DNA from: Rhodopirellula sp. SM50
GTDB taxonomy: Bacteria; Planctomycetota; Planctomycetia; Pirellulales; Pirellulaceae
Assembly (NCBI RefSeq): GCF_002289565.1
Contig: NZ_NTFY01000062.1
Location: forward strand, 62,001-126,000
Length of the DNA stretch: 64,000 nucleotides
Reading direction: 5' to 3'
Shown: one piece after another, positions 1 through 8,364 of the stretch
How the letters are laid out: each line of letters begins with the position of its first letter
Numbering within the stretch: position 1 is the stretch's first letter
Program-made: the position numbers and the translations under genes
The notes under the pieces: generated by a model
Told to the model about the DNA's origin: nothing
Seen by the model: the letters and a program-made list of their open reading frames with translations, nothing else
The model's database searches: none

Positions 1-557
1 CGGCTCTCGCGATGGATCGAGTCGTCTTGACGGAGTTCCAATTCGATGGGCACCAGTTGTCTGGATTCCGGATCGTACCAGGGGGTGGAATCCAGCGACT
101 CGGTCACGCTCGCGTCCACCTCGATCGTCGTGGACGAGTTCGCAGCGTCACCGGTTTGCACCAGTGTGATGGCGAGGTCACGTTGTTCGTTTGGCATCAG
201 CCGGTTCGCGCCAGCGTCCGGGCCAGTCCCCAGATCCGACTCAACCGATCGACTCACCGGTGCAACGCCGGCGTTGGCGACATGCCCGGTCAGCGACGGA
301 GGCACCGCCATTGCCAAAGCGATCGCGAGCAGTCCCACCACGATTCCCGCCCGCTTCAGCTGCAACCGGTACCGCAACGCTGTGAAGCATTTATTTCCTG
401 TGTTTGACGAGGCTTTAGCGGCAGGGCGCAAGCCCTCCGGTTCGTCATCTTTACCAAAACACCGGAGGGCTCGCGCCCTACCGCTAAAAAAGGCTTCACT
501 GCGTTGCCGGTGACGCCGACCGTCTGCTGACGTTGGACTGAATTGATTGCGTCCCAT
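1..557 (-). CDS. membrane-anchored protein, last gene of RDD/SpoIIM operon, C-terminus off the left edge
   Basis: An open frame without stop runs from an ATG at 557 to the left edge (185 codons). The ATG overlaps the stop of the upstream gene as TGATG, which argues for translational coupling and for this start. Residues 1-69 are basic and of low complexity, one hydrophobic segment lies at about 70-86 (AGIVVGLLAIALAMAVPP), and the rest is probably extracytoplasmic. The N-terminal tail contains a dispersed palindromic repeat read in frame (residues about 21-49), and residues about 110-122 come from half of a second dispersed repeat. In related loci RDD and SpoIIM genes are followed by DUF4129, DUF4350, MoxR and DUF58 genes, so a DUF4129-like membrane protein is a reasonable guess. 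The visible part shows no decisive motif. Reading frame well supported, function not. Confidence 0.75.
   Translation of the reverse strand, partial: MGRNQFSPTSADGRRHRQRSEAFFSGRARALRCFGKDDEPEGLRPAAKASSNTGNKCFTALRYRLQLKRAGIVVGLLAIALAMAVPPSLTGHVANAGVAPVSRSVESDLGTGPDAGANRLMPNEQRDLAITLVQTGDAANSSTTIEVDASVTESLDSTPWYDPESRQLVPIELELRQDDSIHRES
197..224. repeat. half of a dispersed hairpin repeat inside a coding region
   Basis: The segment matches one arm of the repeat seen complete at 5996-6068 and 21719-21798 (tcagccggttcgcgccagcg followed by tccgggcc). Here it lies within the left-edge gene and is read as roughly GTGPDAGANRLMP. Confidence 0.75.
411..495. repeat. dispersed palindromic repeat in frame within the left-edge gene
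   Basis: The arms at 416-441 and 461-486 form a long hairpin (tagcggcagggcgc...ccctccggt against accggaggg...gcgccctaccgcta). The same arms occur in the four tandem copies at 62845-63230. In the minus-strand gene the element contributes about 29 residues without a stop or frameshift. Confidence 0.85.
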
Positions 558-1555
558 CACGGTGCCTCTCCGATTGCAGGAGCGGTGTCGAGCGGAATCG
601 GCGGCGGGACCGATTCGACCGGCCGCTGTGACGCAACTTTCGGCACGCCGGTTTCTTCGCCGAATTGACGCAAGGCCTCGGCCCGCACGGCCAGTTCGAC
701 GTCCCAACCCTCCAGCCGGATGCGTGTGTCCAGATAGGCGATCATGCGTACCACCACGCTCAACCCGCCGACCACCCAAAGGGCCAGCGGGTAAAGCACC
801 AACAGTGTCACCAGGCCAAAATTCCAATAGCCGGTGGCGATCCCACGCACCCAAACCAAACTATAAAACAGTCCGGCAAAGATGATGGTCAGCGTCGTGG
901 CGACCGCGATCCAGCGGCTGCCGACGTCGCTACCGGCGGGCCGATGCAAGGCGCGTGCGCGGCGGCCGAGCGTGATCTCGTTGGGATTCTTGCTTCGCAG
1001 CGGACACATCTCCAACAAAATCATCTCCGGCAGAAACGGCCGCCCGGCACGAACCACCAGGGCGACGAAAAAAATGATGATGGGAAGCGTGATGTCCAGG
1101 AACGTGTCGTAGGGCTGGAACAACCGCAAAGCGACCAGGATCATCACCGGGATTGCCAAGCGGCGAATCCCCAAGCAATAAAACCAACGCCAGAATTGTT
1201 GCCGTGAGATCTTCAGCGCGCTGCGCCAACTGGGCTTTTGCTCGAACACCGCTTGGCCCAAATAGATTGTCGTGACGACTCCCGCCGCCGGTGTCTGCAA
1301 AAACACCAGCAACGCCATCCAGGTCCCGTAGCGGATCAGTTCCCAAGTCGCCTCGGAATCATCCAAGCCATATTGGGCTTCGGTCAAGGGAATCCAAGAC
1401 AGCAGCAGCGCGTTGGCAACCATCCAAGGCCAGGCGCCCAACAAGAACCCGATCAACAGCATCGACGGGTAGCGGTGCAACAGCACAAGCGCCAAGTCGC
1501 CGATTTCCGTCAACGTTCGGACCCTGACGGCCACGTGGGTTTGATCAAGTTGCAT
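557..1555 (-). CDS. integral membrane protein of unknown function (RDD/SpoIIM operon)
   Basis: The 332-residue protein has about five or six hydrophobic segments (for example PSMLLIGFLLGAWPWMVANA, TLPIIIFFVALVV, TLTIIFAGLFYSLVWV, LVTLLVLYPLALWVVGGL) and a proline-rich cytoplasmic C-terminus. I chose the ATG at 1555 because AAGGAG lies six bases upstream of it; a GTG at 1582 is an alternative. The start overlaps the end of the SpoIIM-like gene by 11 bases, and its stop overlaps the next ATG (TGATG), so it sits in the middle of a coupled operon. No family was recognised. Co-occurrence with RDD and SpoIIM proteins suggests a shared membrane complex, which is inference. Confidence 0.85.
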   Translation of the reverse strand: MQLDQTHVAVRVRTLTEIGDLALVLLHRYPSMLLIGFLLGAWPWMVANALLLSWIPLTEAQYGLDDSEATWELIRYGTWMALLVFLQTPAAGVVTTIYLGQAVFEQKPSWRSALKISRQQFWRWFYCLGIRRLAIPVMILVALRLFQPYDTFLDITLPIIIFFVALVVRAGRPFLPEMILLEMCPLRSKNPNEITLGRRARALHRPAGSDVGSRWIAVATTLTIIFAGLFYSLVWVRGIATGYWNFGLVTLLVLYPLALWVVGGLSVVVRMIAYLDTRIRLEGWDVELAVRAEALRQFGEETGVPKVASQRPVESVPPPIPLDTAPAIGEAP

Positions 1556-2621
1556 CGCGGTCTCCTTCGTCAGCGGGGACACGCGAATCCACCAAATCCG
1601 CGTAGCGCGCCGTCCGCACCAACGATCCCCGCTCGCTTTCGTTTCGGGGGAATCCGAGCACGACGAAATACAGCGTGATCATGCCGCTGGAAAAAATCGA
1701 CCACGCCACCTTGATCAAATAGGGCGCCCCGCTGGGTGACAGAAAACCTTCGGTGAACGCTGCCAAAACAAACATCGTCGCGCTGGCCGCCATGACCGGC
1801 ACCGCGTCTCGTCCGGATTGGCGGACCGAGTCGACACGCGACATCCCGCGGGTGTAGAACAGCCCCATGCCCAATCGCAATCCCGCGCCGGCCGACAACG
1901 CGATCGCCGTCAGTTCAAACGGACCATGCGCGGTCACAAATTCGAAGAAATGATCGGCGCCTTCGATCCCGTCACGTGACATGTATCCGAAGGTTGCGCC
2001 CAGGACGATGGCGTTGTAGGCGAGTGTGACCAGACACGGAATCAACAGAATGCCATAGGCAAAACACTGCAGCCCGATCCCGGTGTTGTGGCGGATGTAG
2101 AACGCCGCCCGCGCGGTGTATTCTTCGGGACGCACCGCCAGCGGTTCTTTGAACGACTCCGCCGTCCCCTCCAACATCTTCGTGCCGCAGATCCGCTCGG
2201 CGAATCCCGGAAACTGTGCTTCACTGGCGCCCATCACCATCGAGAGCGCGAACAGTCCAAAGAAAACCAGCGTGGCGACGCGGACGCAGCCGTCGTTGAA
2301 GATCCGCTGCGGCGCTTCCTGAAATAAGATGCGAATCCAACCGCCGGGGGCCGGGGTATGGGTGCGATAAAGCTGGTTGTGCGCGCGGGCGACCAACCGG
2401 TGCAGGTAGGTGACCGTGTTGGGCGGCAGTTGGTAGGCATCGGCAAGCGCCAGATCCGCACAGGCCGCCCGATACAGCGAAGAAAACCGTGCCACGCCCG
2501 ACGCCCCACGGTGTTGGGGGCTGACCGAATCCGTGCTGCCACGCAATTCCATCGCCTCGCACAAACGCTCCAGCTCCGTCCAATCGACGCGACGTTTTTC
2601 TAACAGTTTGGCGACATTCAC
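1545..2621 (-). CDS. SpoIIM-like (stage II sporulation protein M family) membrane protein
   Basis: The protein has 358 residues. A soluble N-terminal helical part (VNVAKLLEKRRVDWTELERL, then RFSSLYRAACADLALA) is followed by the multi-pass region typical of SpoIIM-related proteins: a segment near RVATLVFFGLFALSMVMGAS, the FYIRHNTGIGLQCFAYGILL core, a GPFELTAIALSAGAGLRLG helix and a final hydrophobic pair. The GTG at 2621 shares GTGA with the stop of the RDD gene, so I preferred it to the longer frame starting with TTG at 2723. In non-sporulating bacteria such proteins accompany RDD, MoxR and DUF58 genes; their biochemical role is not settled. Confidence 0.88.
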   Translation of the reverse strand: MNVAKLLEKRRVDWTELERLCEAMELRGSTDSVSPQHRGASGVARFSSLYRAACADLALADAYQLPPNTVTYLHRLVARAHNQLYRTHTPAPGGWIRILFQEAPQRIFNDGCVRVATLVFFGLFALSMVMGASEAQFPGFAERICGTKMLEGTAESFKEPLAVRPEEYTARAAFYIRHNTGIGLQCFAYGILLIPCLVTLAYNAIVLGATFGYMSRDGIEGADHFFEFVTAHGPFELTAIALSAGAGLRLGMGLFYTRGMSRVDSVRQSGRDAVPVMAASATMFVLAAFTEGFLSPSGAPYLIKVAWSIFSSGMITLYFVVLGFPRNESERGSLVRTARYADLVDSRVPADEGDRDAT

Positions 2622-3715
2622 TGGCCGTCCCCCGCAGTCCGAGGTGGGTCGCTTGTCGGTGCAGCGGGCGCCGGAGCGGGCGGTGGAGGATTCGCCGCCG
2701 CGCTCGACGACGAGTGGCTCCAAACGTCGCCGCGCTGCGTTGTCTGTCGACGCTGAACGGGTTGTCGCTGTGCCGGTTTCCCCAGCTCATCGGGAATCTC
2801 GCTTTGCAGCGGTTCGGCCAACCCCGACGGTTTGTCGGCATCTTTGGCCAGCGGGCTGTAGCCGGCCAACGGCCCCAGATCGGCCGGCTCGGTCATCGAA
2901 TCGGCCAGAAACGTTTTGTAATAAAGCGCGTACAACAGCAAGTCGGGGTCAATGTCCTGGCGGAATTCAAAGCGTTCGATCAGCGGGTCGGACAGGTTTC
3001 TCGCGACTTCGCGACGACGCGGCGGGGTCAAAAAATGTCGCCGTTCGACATACGTCGCCAGGGTCCGCGCCATTTTTCGTGTGACCAAGTAATCGCCGGG
3101 AACGTACGACGCCAACGCCGGCACGCGTGCATCGTCGACTTTGGCGATCGGCAATTGCCACTTCCGCTCGTCCACCACGACCATCGTTCCGGCCGCCAAA
3201 TCGCCCAGGCGCTGCATCCGCTCGGTCATCATCATCGTGACCAACCCGATGATGCCCGTGGGGATGAAGTAGATCGGCGGAACGTCAGGGTCCCAGGTAT
3301 TGATCGCCGCGACGGGCGCCAGGTCCGCGATGCGGAGCAGATTGCGCAGCAACGCGCTGCGTGGTGAAACAGGGCGGCCATCGACCTCGATCACGCGGAT
3401 GCCACAAAACCACTTCCCCACCGTGCGGCCGTTGAAATACGCCTCGCCGATCGTTCCGTAAAACCAATTGATCACAAAGATCAAGATCACGATGAAGGCA
3501 AAGGTCAGCGGGCCGTAAAACGTCGACAACGCGCTGAGCATGCCGCCGATGATCAAAATCGCCAAGCCGACGGCCACAATCACGCCCCAGCGGACCGCCA
3601 AATCAATCAAATACGCCGGCAGACGACGGAACGGCCCCGCCAATTGGTACTCAAAGGCGATGTTCTCCGGCGTGACCACGGCGATGGTCGTGTCGAGCGG
3701 TTGGACTGCAGCCAT
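2618..3715 (-). CDS. RDD family membrane protein
   Basis: The protein has 365 residues. An RDD domain occupies about residues 20-185: RRLPAYLIDLAVRWG at its start, two hydrophobic hairpins, then the conserved GRTVGKWFCGIRVIEVDGRP and RNLLRIAD segments and MQRLGDLAAGTMVV. The domain is followed by a helical cytoplasmic part and a long Pro/Ala/Ser-rich tail. I chose the ATG at 3715 (MAAVQPLDTT) because residues upstream of it lack domain similarity. It is the first gene of the minus-strand operon and shares GTGA with the SpoIIM-like gene. RDD proteins are often linked to transport or to membrane complexes with SpoIIM and MoxR; no specific substrate can be read from the sequence. Confidence 0.9.
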   Translation of the reverse strand: MAAVQPLDTTIAVVTPENIAFEYQLAGPFRRLPAYLIDLAVRWGVIVAVGLAILIIGGMLSALSTFYGPLTFAFIVILIFVINWFYGTIGEAYFNGRTVGKWFCGIRVIEVDGRPVSPRSALLRNLLRIADLAPVAAINTWDPDVPPIYFIPTGIIGLVTMMMTERMQRLGDLAAGTMVVVDERKWQLPIAKVDDARVPALASYVPGDYLVTRKMARTLATYVERRHFLTPPRRREVARNLSDPLIERFEFRQDIDPDLLLYALYYKTFLADSMTEPADLGPLAGYSPLAKDADKPSGLAEPLQSEIPDELGKPAQRQPVQRRQTTQRGDVWSHSSSSAAANPPPPAPAPAAPTSDPPRTAGDGQ

Positions 3716-4047
3716 GCAAATGATTGAGAAGCGAAAATGGTCAACGGCGGTCCCCCGATTATCACCCCCCGAGGCCATCGGACGCAACCGTCGGAGATAG
3801 TAAGTTGCAAATGCATTCTCTGCGGCAACTGACCGGCTGGCTGGTCGATTTAATCAGATCACACGTAGGATTAGCCGTATCGCGCGAGCGTACGGGCCTC
3901 AACGACCAAGGAGTCTCTCAGGCCCAGCGGGCCGACACAATTCCCCAGCTCTTAGCAATACCCGCGGTTCATAAGACCGATTGTGCCGGCCTTTCAGGCC
4001 TCCGTGATCGAGGTCTTTCCATTCCGGACGTGCCGTTTAGGACGTCA

Positions 4048-4092
4048 CCCTCCTGGCAGGAGGGTCGAGCGAAGCGAGGGGAGGTCGAACCG
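4048..4092. repeat. dispersed gagggtcgagcgaagcgagggg repeat
   Basis: The text ccctcctggcaggagggtcg followed by agcgaagcgaggggaggtcg matches, in direct or inverted form, segments at about 15755-15868 and 52720-52772. Confidence 0.7.
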
Positions 4093-4171
4093 TGAATGGC
4101 CAATCCAACATCAAATTCGGAGTTGTATCCCAAACAATTCAAGCAACCCTCTCCGGCCGCTGAAACGGCCG

Positions 4172-4357
4172 ACTCTCCCAGGGGATATCGATTTTATAAG
4201 TGACGGGTTTGATCGTAGCGGAAGGCGCCAAGACTTTTACAGCGCGGGCCCTCTCTGGCGTATGCTTGCTGCGCAAACGCCGTCTCTCCCAGAGGGAGAG
4301 AATCTACATGGGTTGCCAAAAGCTGCTCTTATGCAATCGATATCCCGAGGGGAGAGT
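4172..4357. repeat. MITE-like element, family 1 copy A
   Basis: The copy of about 185 bp is bounded by imperfect terminal inverted repeats (ctctcccaggggatatcgat at the left; the right end, reversed, reads ctctcccctcgggatatcgat). The core with ggaaggcgccaagac, cttgctgcgcaaacgccg and ctctcccagagggagagaat recurs in inverted orientation at 15498-15679. No transposase lies nearby. Confidence 0.75.
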
Positions 4358-4451
4358 GAATACATAGAAAACGCTCGAGTCAGATAATCTCAAATCTCAA
4401 ACGTGGAGCCTCAAAACCCCCGCCCTCTCCGGCTCTGCTAAACTCTCCGCC

Positions 4452-5984
4452 ATGAATCAAGATCAAAGCGAAATCATTTCCCCTCCGACCTCGTTTGGGC
4501 GGATTTTGTTGGCGGTAGGGCCGGGGCTGATCGTGGCCGGGTCGATCGTCGGGAGCGGCGAATTGATCGCCACGACCAAGACAGGGGCCGAGTCGGGATT
4601 CAGTTTGTTGTGGCTGATCGTGATCGGTTGCGTGATCAAGGTGTTTGCGCAAATCGAATTCGGACGCTACGCATTGATCAGTGGCAAAACCACGCTGGTG
4701 GCGCTCGACGAAGTGCCCGGGCCGCGGATCAAGGGGCGGGGGAACTGGTTGGTGTGGTACTGGTTGATCATGTGGTTGGCCAGCATTTCGCAATTGGGCG
4801 GCATCGTCGGCGGCGTCGGCCAGGCACTGTCGATCAGCGCCCCGCTGACGCAGCAAGGCGTCGCGTACAACCAGGCCGCCGATGCGGAACAACTGGCCCG
4901 TTTCGACGCCTTTCGCGCCGCACATGATCGCGGCGAATCCGAATTGGAAGTCTCCACGCCGAACACCTGGGCCAGCTACGACGCCAGCTATCAACCGGCG
5001 ACTCCGGGCGAACACCGACAGCCCCATGACACGGCGATTTGGGCCGTCCTGATCGCGCTGATCACCAGCGTGATCCTGGTCGTGGGACGCTACAACCTGA
5101 TCCAATCGTTTTCCACTGCGCTGGTGGCGTCGTTCACGCTGTTGGTCGTCGTCAACGTTTACTGGTTGCAAAGCGAAGCCGAATTCGCCTTCAGCGCCAA
5201 AGAGTTTCTTTCCGGATTGATGTTTTCCTTTCCGGAAAAGACGGCGGGGGTCAGCCCGATCCGCACCGCTCTGGCGACGTTCGGGATCATCGGCGTCGGT
5301 GCCGCCGAACTGATCACGTACCCGTATTGGTGTCTGGAAAAGGGCTACGGTAAATTCACAGGCAAGAACGATGGCAGCCAGGCGTGGAAGCAGCGTGCGG
5401 CCGGATGGATGCGGGTGATGCACGTCGATGCGTGGGGGGCGATGCTGATCTACACCTTCGCCACCATCGCGTTCTACCTACTGGGTGCATCGGTGCTGCA
5501 TCGGATCGGCTTGAACCCCGAGAAAGGCGACATGGTGCGGACGTTGGCGGTGATGTTCCAGCCGGTTTTCTCGGAATGGGCCGCCACGGTGTTTCTCTTC
5601 GGTGCCCTGGCGGTGCTGTATTCGACGTTTTTTGTCGCCAACGCGTCGCACGCGAGAACGTTTTCCGACGCACTGCGGGTGATCGGCTTGATCGCCCACG
5701 ACGAACAGACGCGAGACCGCTGGATCCGGATCCTCAGCGGTGTTTTTCCGATCCTCTGTGTGATCATTTTCATCGCCTTTCCCGCACCGGCCCAACTGGT
5801 TCTGATCAGCGGAATCGCCCAAGGCATCATGTTGCCGATGCTGGCCGCAGCGGCATTGTTTTTCCGCTACAAACGCTCGGTCGAGGGATTGGAACCGAAC
5901 AAGATCTGGGACACGTTCCTGTGGTTGTCCGCCGCGGCGATGCTGGTCACCGGTGCGTGGACCTTCTACGCCCAGTTCATTTAG
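4452..5984 (+). CDS. Nramp-related membrane transporter with altered metal-site motifs
   Basis: This 510-residue multi-pass protein resembles the Nramp (PF01566) fold. It opens with GRILLAVGPGLIVAGSIVGS (about residues 15-35), the position of the first Nramp helix, but the metal-binding DPGN of that helix is replaced by VGSGE. The sixth-helix region reads GVGAAELITYPYWCLEKGYG and lacks the family's MPH motif. A long hydrophilic loop (about residues 135-195) separates the third and fourth blocks. It is convergent with the downstream gene and stands alone. A solute or ion transporter of the inner membrane is likely; a canonical manganese/iron proton symporter is unlikely given the missing ligands. 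Confidence 0.82.
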   Translation: MNQDQSEIISPPTSFGRILLAVGPGLIVAGSIVGSGELIATTKTGAESGFSLLWLIVIGCVIKVFAQIEFGRYALISGKTTLVALDEVPGPRIKGRGNWLVWYWLIMWLASISQLGGIVGGVGQALSISAPLTQQGVAYNQAADAEQLARFDAFRAAHDRGESELEVSTPNTWASYDASYQPATPGEHRQPHDTAIWAVLIALITSVILVVGRYNLIQSFSTALVASFTLLVVVNVYWLQSEAEFAFSAKEFLSGLMFSFPEKTAGVSPIRTALATFGIIGVGAAELITYPYWCLEKGYGKFTGKNDGSQAWKQRAAGWMRVMHVDAWGAMLIYTFATIAFYLLGASVLHRIGLNPEKGDMVRTLAVMFQPVFSEWAATVFLFGALAVLYSTFFVANASHARTFSDALRVIGLIAHDEQTRDRWIRILSGVFPILCVIIFIAFPAPAQLVLISGIAQGIMLPMLAAAALFFRYKRSVEGLEPNKIWDTFLWLSAAAMLVTGAWTFYAQFI

Positions 5985-5995
5985 AGATCAATGAA

Positions 5996-6150
5996 GGGGC
6001 CCGGACGCTGGCGCGAACCGGCTGATATCAAACGAATATCAGCCGTTTGGCGCGAGCCTACGGGCCCCAGTCCTGGGCAAGCCGCGTTAACTTAGCGGTA
6101 TTGGGCTTTAGCCGCCCACAATCGCTGCGTCGCAGCGATTGTGGGCGGCT
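5996..6150. repeat. composite hairpin repeats between convergent genes (possible bidirectional terminator)
   Basis: The first element (5996-6068) is a palindrome built on ggcgcgaaccggctgatatc and gatatcagccgtttggcgcg-like arms. The second (about 6071-6150) contains cgttaacttagcggtattgg and a near-perfect 41-bp palindrome ending the block (agccgcccacaatcgctgcg mirrored). Copies of both parts recur at 21675-21868. The location between two convergent stop codons fits transcription termination, although no T tract is visible. Confidence 0.75.
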
Positions 6151-6155
6151 AATGG

Positions 6156-7796
6156 CTATTCGTCCAGAAACACGTGGTCGGGTTGAACGGACTTGTACCA
6201 TTCGCGCCATTTTCGTTGCGCCGTTCGGACCTCGGCATTGGTCGGTTCATCGGGCATGCCGAAGCCTTCGAATTTTCGGCTGATAAAGCGTAATCCGTCG
6301 CGAGCGTAGGCGCGGACAATCTGATCGGGATCGCTCAGCGCAAAGATCAACGCGGGGGCGACGCGCAATTCGTCGCTGGCTCCGAGCACCTTGGCCGAAA
6401 CACGTCGGGCCTGCCACGATCGGCTGCCGCGGAGAAGACGAGAAAGTCGCTCCAGTTGCGCCGTTCGCTCCACCGGGTCGGTCGGCAATTTTGCGTTGTC
6501 GATCATCGCTTTCCCGTCCAGCTCGTCGGCATTGTCGCTCTCGAGCAGTTCCAGCATGTTGGACACCGATTGGGCCGGCACCGGAGAAACCGCTTGGCCG
6601 TTCTGCATCCTCGCACCGCTGACATCTTCACCAAACCCGAAACCACCGATCGTCGAGGCACTGGCGCCGGCACCGAGCGACTTTTTGGTGCTTCGGATCA
6701 GGAACAAGATCGCAAAGCAGGTGTTGCCCGGTCCGAAGATGTGTTGCGTTTCGCCCCAGCCACCCTCGGGCTTCTGCGACCGCCTCAGTTCACCTACGAT
6801 TCGGTTGTACCAATCGGGTTCCGACTCGATCGGCAACCCCCGTGCGATGTCGAGGAAACTGCGATAACGCTCGGTGGTGTAGCAGGTGTAGTAGTAGTAA
6901 CGGTCGTTGACGTGATCCGGAGTCGGGTTGGCTCTGAGCCAATTCTCCATGCGGCCGATCGCGCCGAAGATGGCGTCTTTCTTGACCCGAGCGTTGTTGG
7001 CCTTGCGCGCCGTGTTTTCATCATCGCGAAGCACCTTGACCGCTTTGGGTAACCCCACGATCCCGGCTTCCTCGGCGGTTTTGCTGGATCCCCACATGCC
7101 CATCACGTCCCCGGCGATCAACAGCGTCGCCCCGGCGGCGAGCGACATGCCTTCGGTGATCCGCTCCTGCTGGATCAAGCGACCTCCGGAGGGGATTTCG
7201 CCCTGGTAAGGCCACGCGCCGCGGATATCTTGGACCTTGAAGAACCACTCCATCGTGCGTTGCAGGCGACTGTAGTCGACCTTGTAACCGAGTCGGTCGA
7301 GCGTCCACAGCGCCAAGATCACGTATTGGGTTTGCGACGTGTCGCCCTTCTTCTCTTGCGGATAGGTGTAGGATCCGTGTTCGGGCTGGACCTCGTCAAA
7401 GTAACGCAACAGCGTCGTGAGTTCACTACGATATTGGTCCGGATCGACTTCACAAAACAGCAACGCCGACACCGCCGCGTGGTAGTTGGATTTAAACTCC
7501 TGGCTCCGAGAAACGATGCCGACAAACTTTTTCGCCTGCGCGAGCCCCTCTTGCACCACCGGATTGGTCGGATCTGGTGCCGCTTTCATGATCGTGTAAG
7601 CCGCCAGAACCAGCTCGCCTTCATCGGTGAACTTGGTCGATTCCAGGTATCCGATCGCCCGGCTCACCATTTGCTGCACCGCCGGATCCTCCGGCTTGAT
7701 GGCCTGGGCGGTCGGACTGACGACGAGTTGCAGGGAGACGGCCAACAAGCCGCCCAGGAGGACGAAACGATTCTGGCGTTGCATCAGAGAGACCAT
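6156..7796 (-). CDS. secreted prenyltransferase/squalene-oxidase-repeat protein with C-terminal HEAT-like part
   Basis: With the ATG at 7796 the protein has 546 residues; an ATG at 7784 is equally possible. A signal peptide ends near VVSPTAQA. The middle carries repeated helices of the alpha-alpha toroid type (VSRAIGYLESTKFTDEGELV, QTQYVILALWTLDRLGYKVD, RRSQKPEGGWGETQHIFGPG), as in squalene-hopene cyclase and prenyltransferase relatives. There is no DxDD or similar terpenoid-cyclase acid motif, so enzymatic activity is doubtful. The last 110 residues (SWQARRVSAKVLGASDELRV, PDQIVRAYARDGLRFI) look like HEAT-type repeats. Such exported toroid proteins are abundant in planctomycetes; the function is unknown. 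No operon partner is visible. Confidence 0.85.
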   Translation of the reverse strand: MVSLMQRQNRFVLLGGLLAVSLQLVVSPTAQAIKPEDPAVQQMVSRAIGYLESTKFTDEGELVLAAYTIMKAAPDPTNPVVQEGLAQAKKFVGIVSRSQEFKSNYHAAVSALLFCEVDPDQYRSELTTLLRYFDEVQPEHGSYTYPQEKKGDTSQTQYVILALWTLDRLGYKVDYSRLQRTMEWFFKVQDIRGAWPYQGEIPSGGRLIQQERITEGMSLAAGATLLIAGDVMGMWGSSKTAEEAGIVGLPKAVKVLRDDENTARKANNARVKKDAIFGAIGRMENWLRANPTPDHVNDRYYYYTCYTTERYRSFLDIARGLPIESEPDWYNRIVGELRRSQKPEGGWGETQHIFGPGNTCFAILFLIRSTKKSLGAGASASTIGGFGFGEDVSGARMQNGQAVSPVPAQSVSNMLELLESDNADELDGKAMIDNAKLPTDPVERTAQLERLSRLLRGSRSWQARRVSAKVLGASDELRVAPALIFALSDPDQIVRAYARDGLRFISRKFEGFGMPDEPTNAEVRTAQRKWREWYKSVQPDHVFLDE

Positions 7797-8066
7797 GCTG
7801 ACGTCGGGGAAAAGGCTGTCGCGGGCCGCAAGAGAGGGGGCCGGCACTGGATCGATCAAGTATAGCACAACGGCTGGAAAGTGGCGATTGTGGGGTTGTG
7901 CCCCCCGCACGGCCTTTAGACCTCTGTCCCAATTGAATTTGAGGGTTGCGTTGATCGAGCGTTAAAAAGTGGGCAATCCGTTCTCCCGAAGGGAGAAAAA
8001 CGCGTCGCCGGAGGGAAACGCAATACCGCTAAGCACTGAGCGGAATAGAAGTGTCGGATCTCTTGA

Positions 8067-8331
8067 AGTGGGATAGGCTTCCAGCCTGTCATCCCAGTGG
8101 GATAGGCTTCCAGCCTGTCATCCCAGTGGGATAGGCTTCCAGCCTGTCATCCCAGTGGGATAGGCTTCCAGCCCGTCATCCCAGTGGGATAGGCTTCCAG
8201 CCCGTCATCCCAGTGGGATAGGCTTCCAGCCCGTCATCCCAGTGGGATAGGCTTCCAGCCTGTCATCCCAGTGGGATAGGCTTCCAGCCTGTCATTTCAG
8301 CATCGACAGGCTGGAAGCCTATCCCACTTAT
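8067..8331. repeat. eight-copy 29-bp tandem array closed by an inverted copy
   Basis: The unit cagtgggataggcttccagc plus cYgtcatcc repeats every 29 bp (unit positions 8072, 8101, 8130, 8159, 8188, 8217, 8246, 8275) with only a C/T change in the middle copies. It ends with the reverse complement gacaggctggaagcctatcc at about 8306. A single inverted copy is at 49240-49262. No spacers separate the units. The rest of the gap 7797-8066 shows no gene; it has an aataccgctaag fragment near 8030. Confidence 0.95.
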
Positions 8332-8364
8332 TTTCCAGCTTACTCCTTCACTGCCAAAGTCTCG

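Larger units (their letters stand above)
3716..4451. other. intergenic mosaic of repeats between divergent genes
   Basis: No convincing gene was found. The stretch holds a degenerate half of the gcgcgagcgtacgggcc repeat (about 3867-3900), a GGAGGGTCGAGC...GCGAGGGG hairpin-type repeat (about 4048-4092) and a MITE-like element (4172-4357). A promoter for the minus-strand RDD operon should lie near 3716-3800, but no clear -35/-10 pair was seen. Confidence 0.6.

Noticed and set aside
4380-5423. 347-codon minus-strand ORF
   Set aside because: It is antisense to the transporter gene and rich in Arg/Gln/Asp/His, as shadow frames of GC-rich genes are.
8067-8331. CRISPR-like array
   Set aside because: The 29-bp units follow each other directly without spacers, and no cas gene is present.
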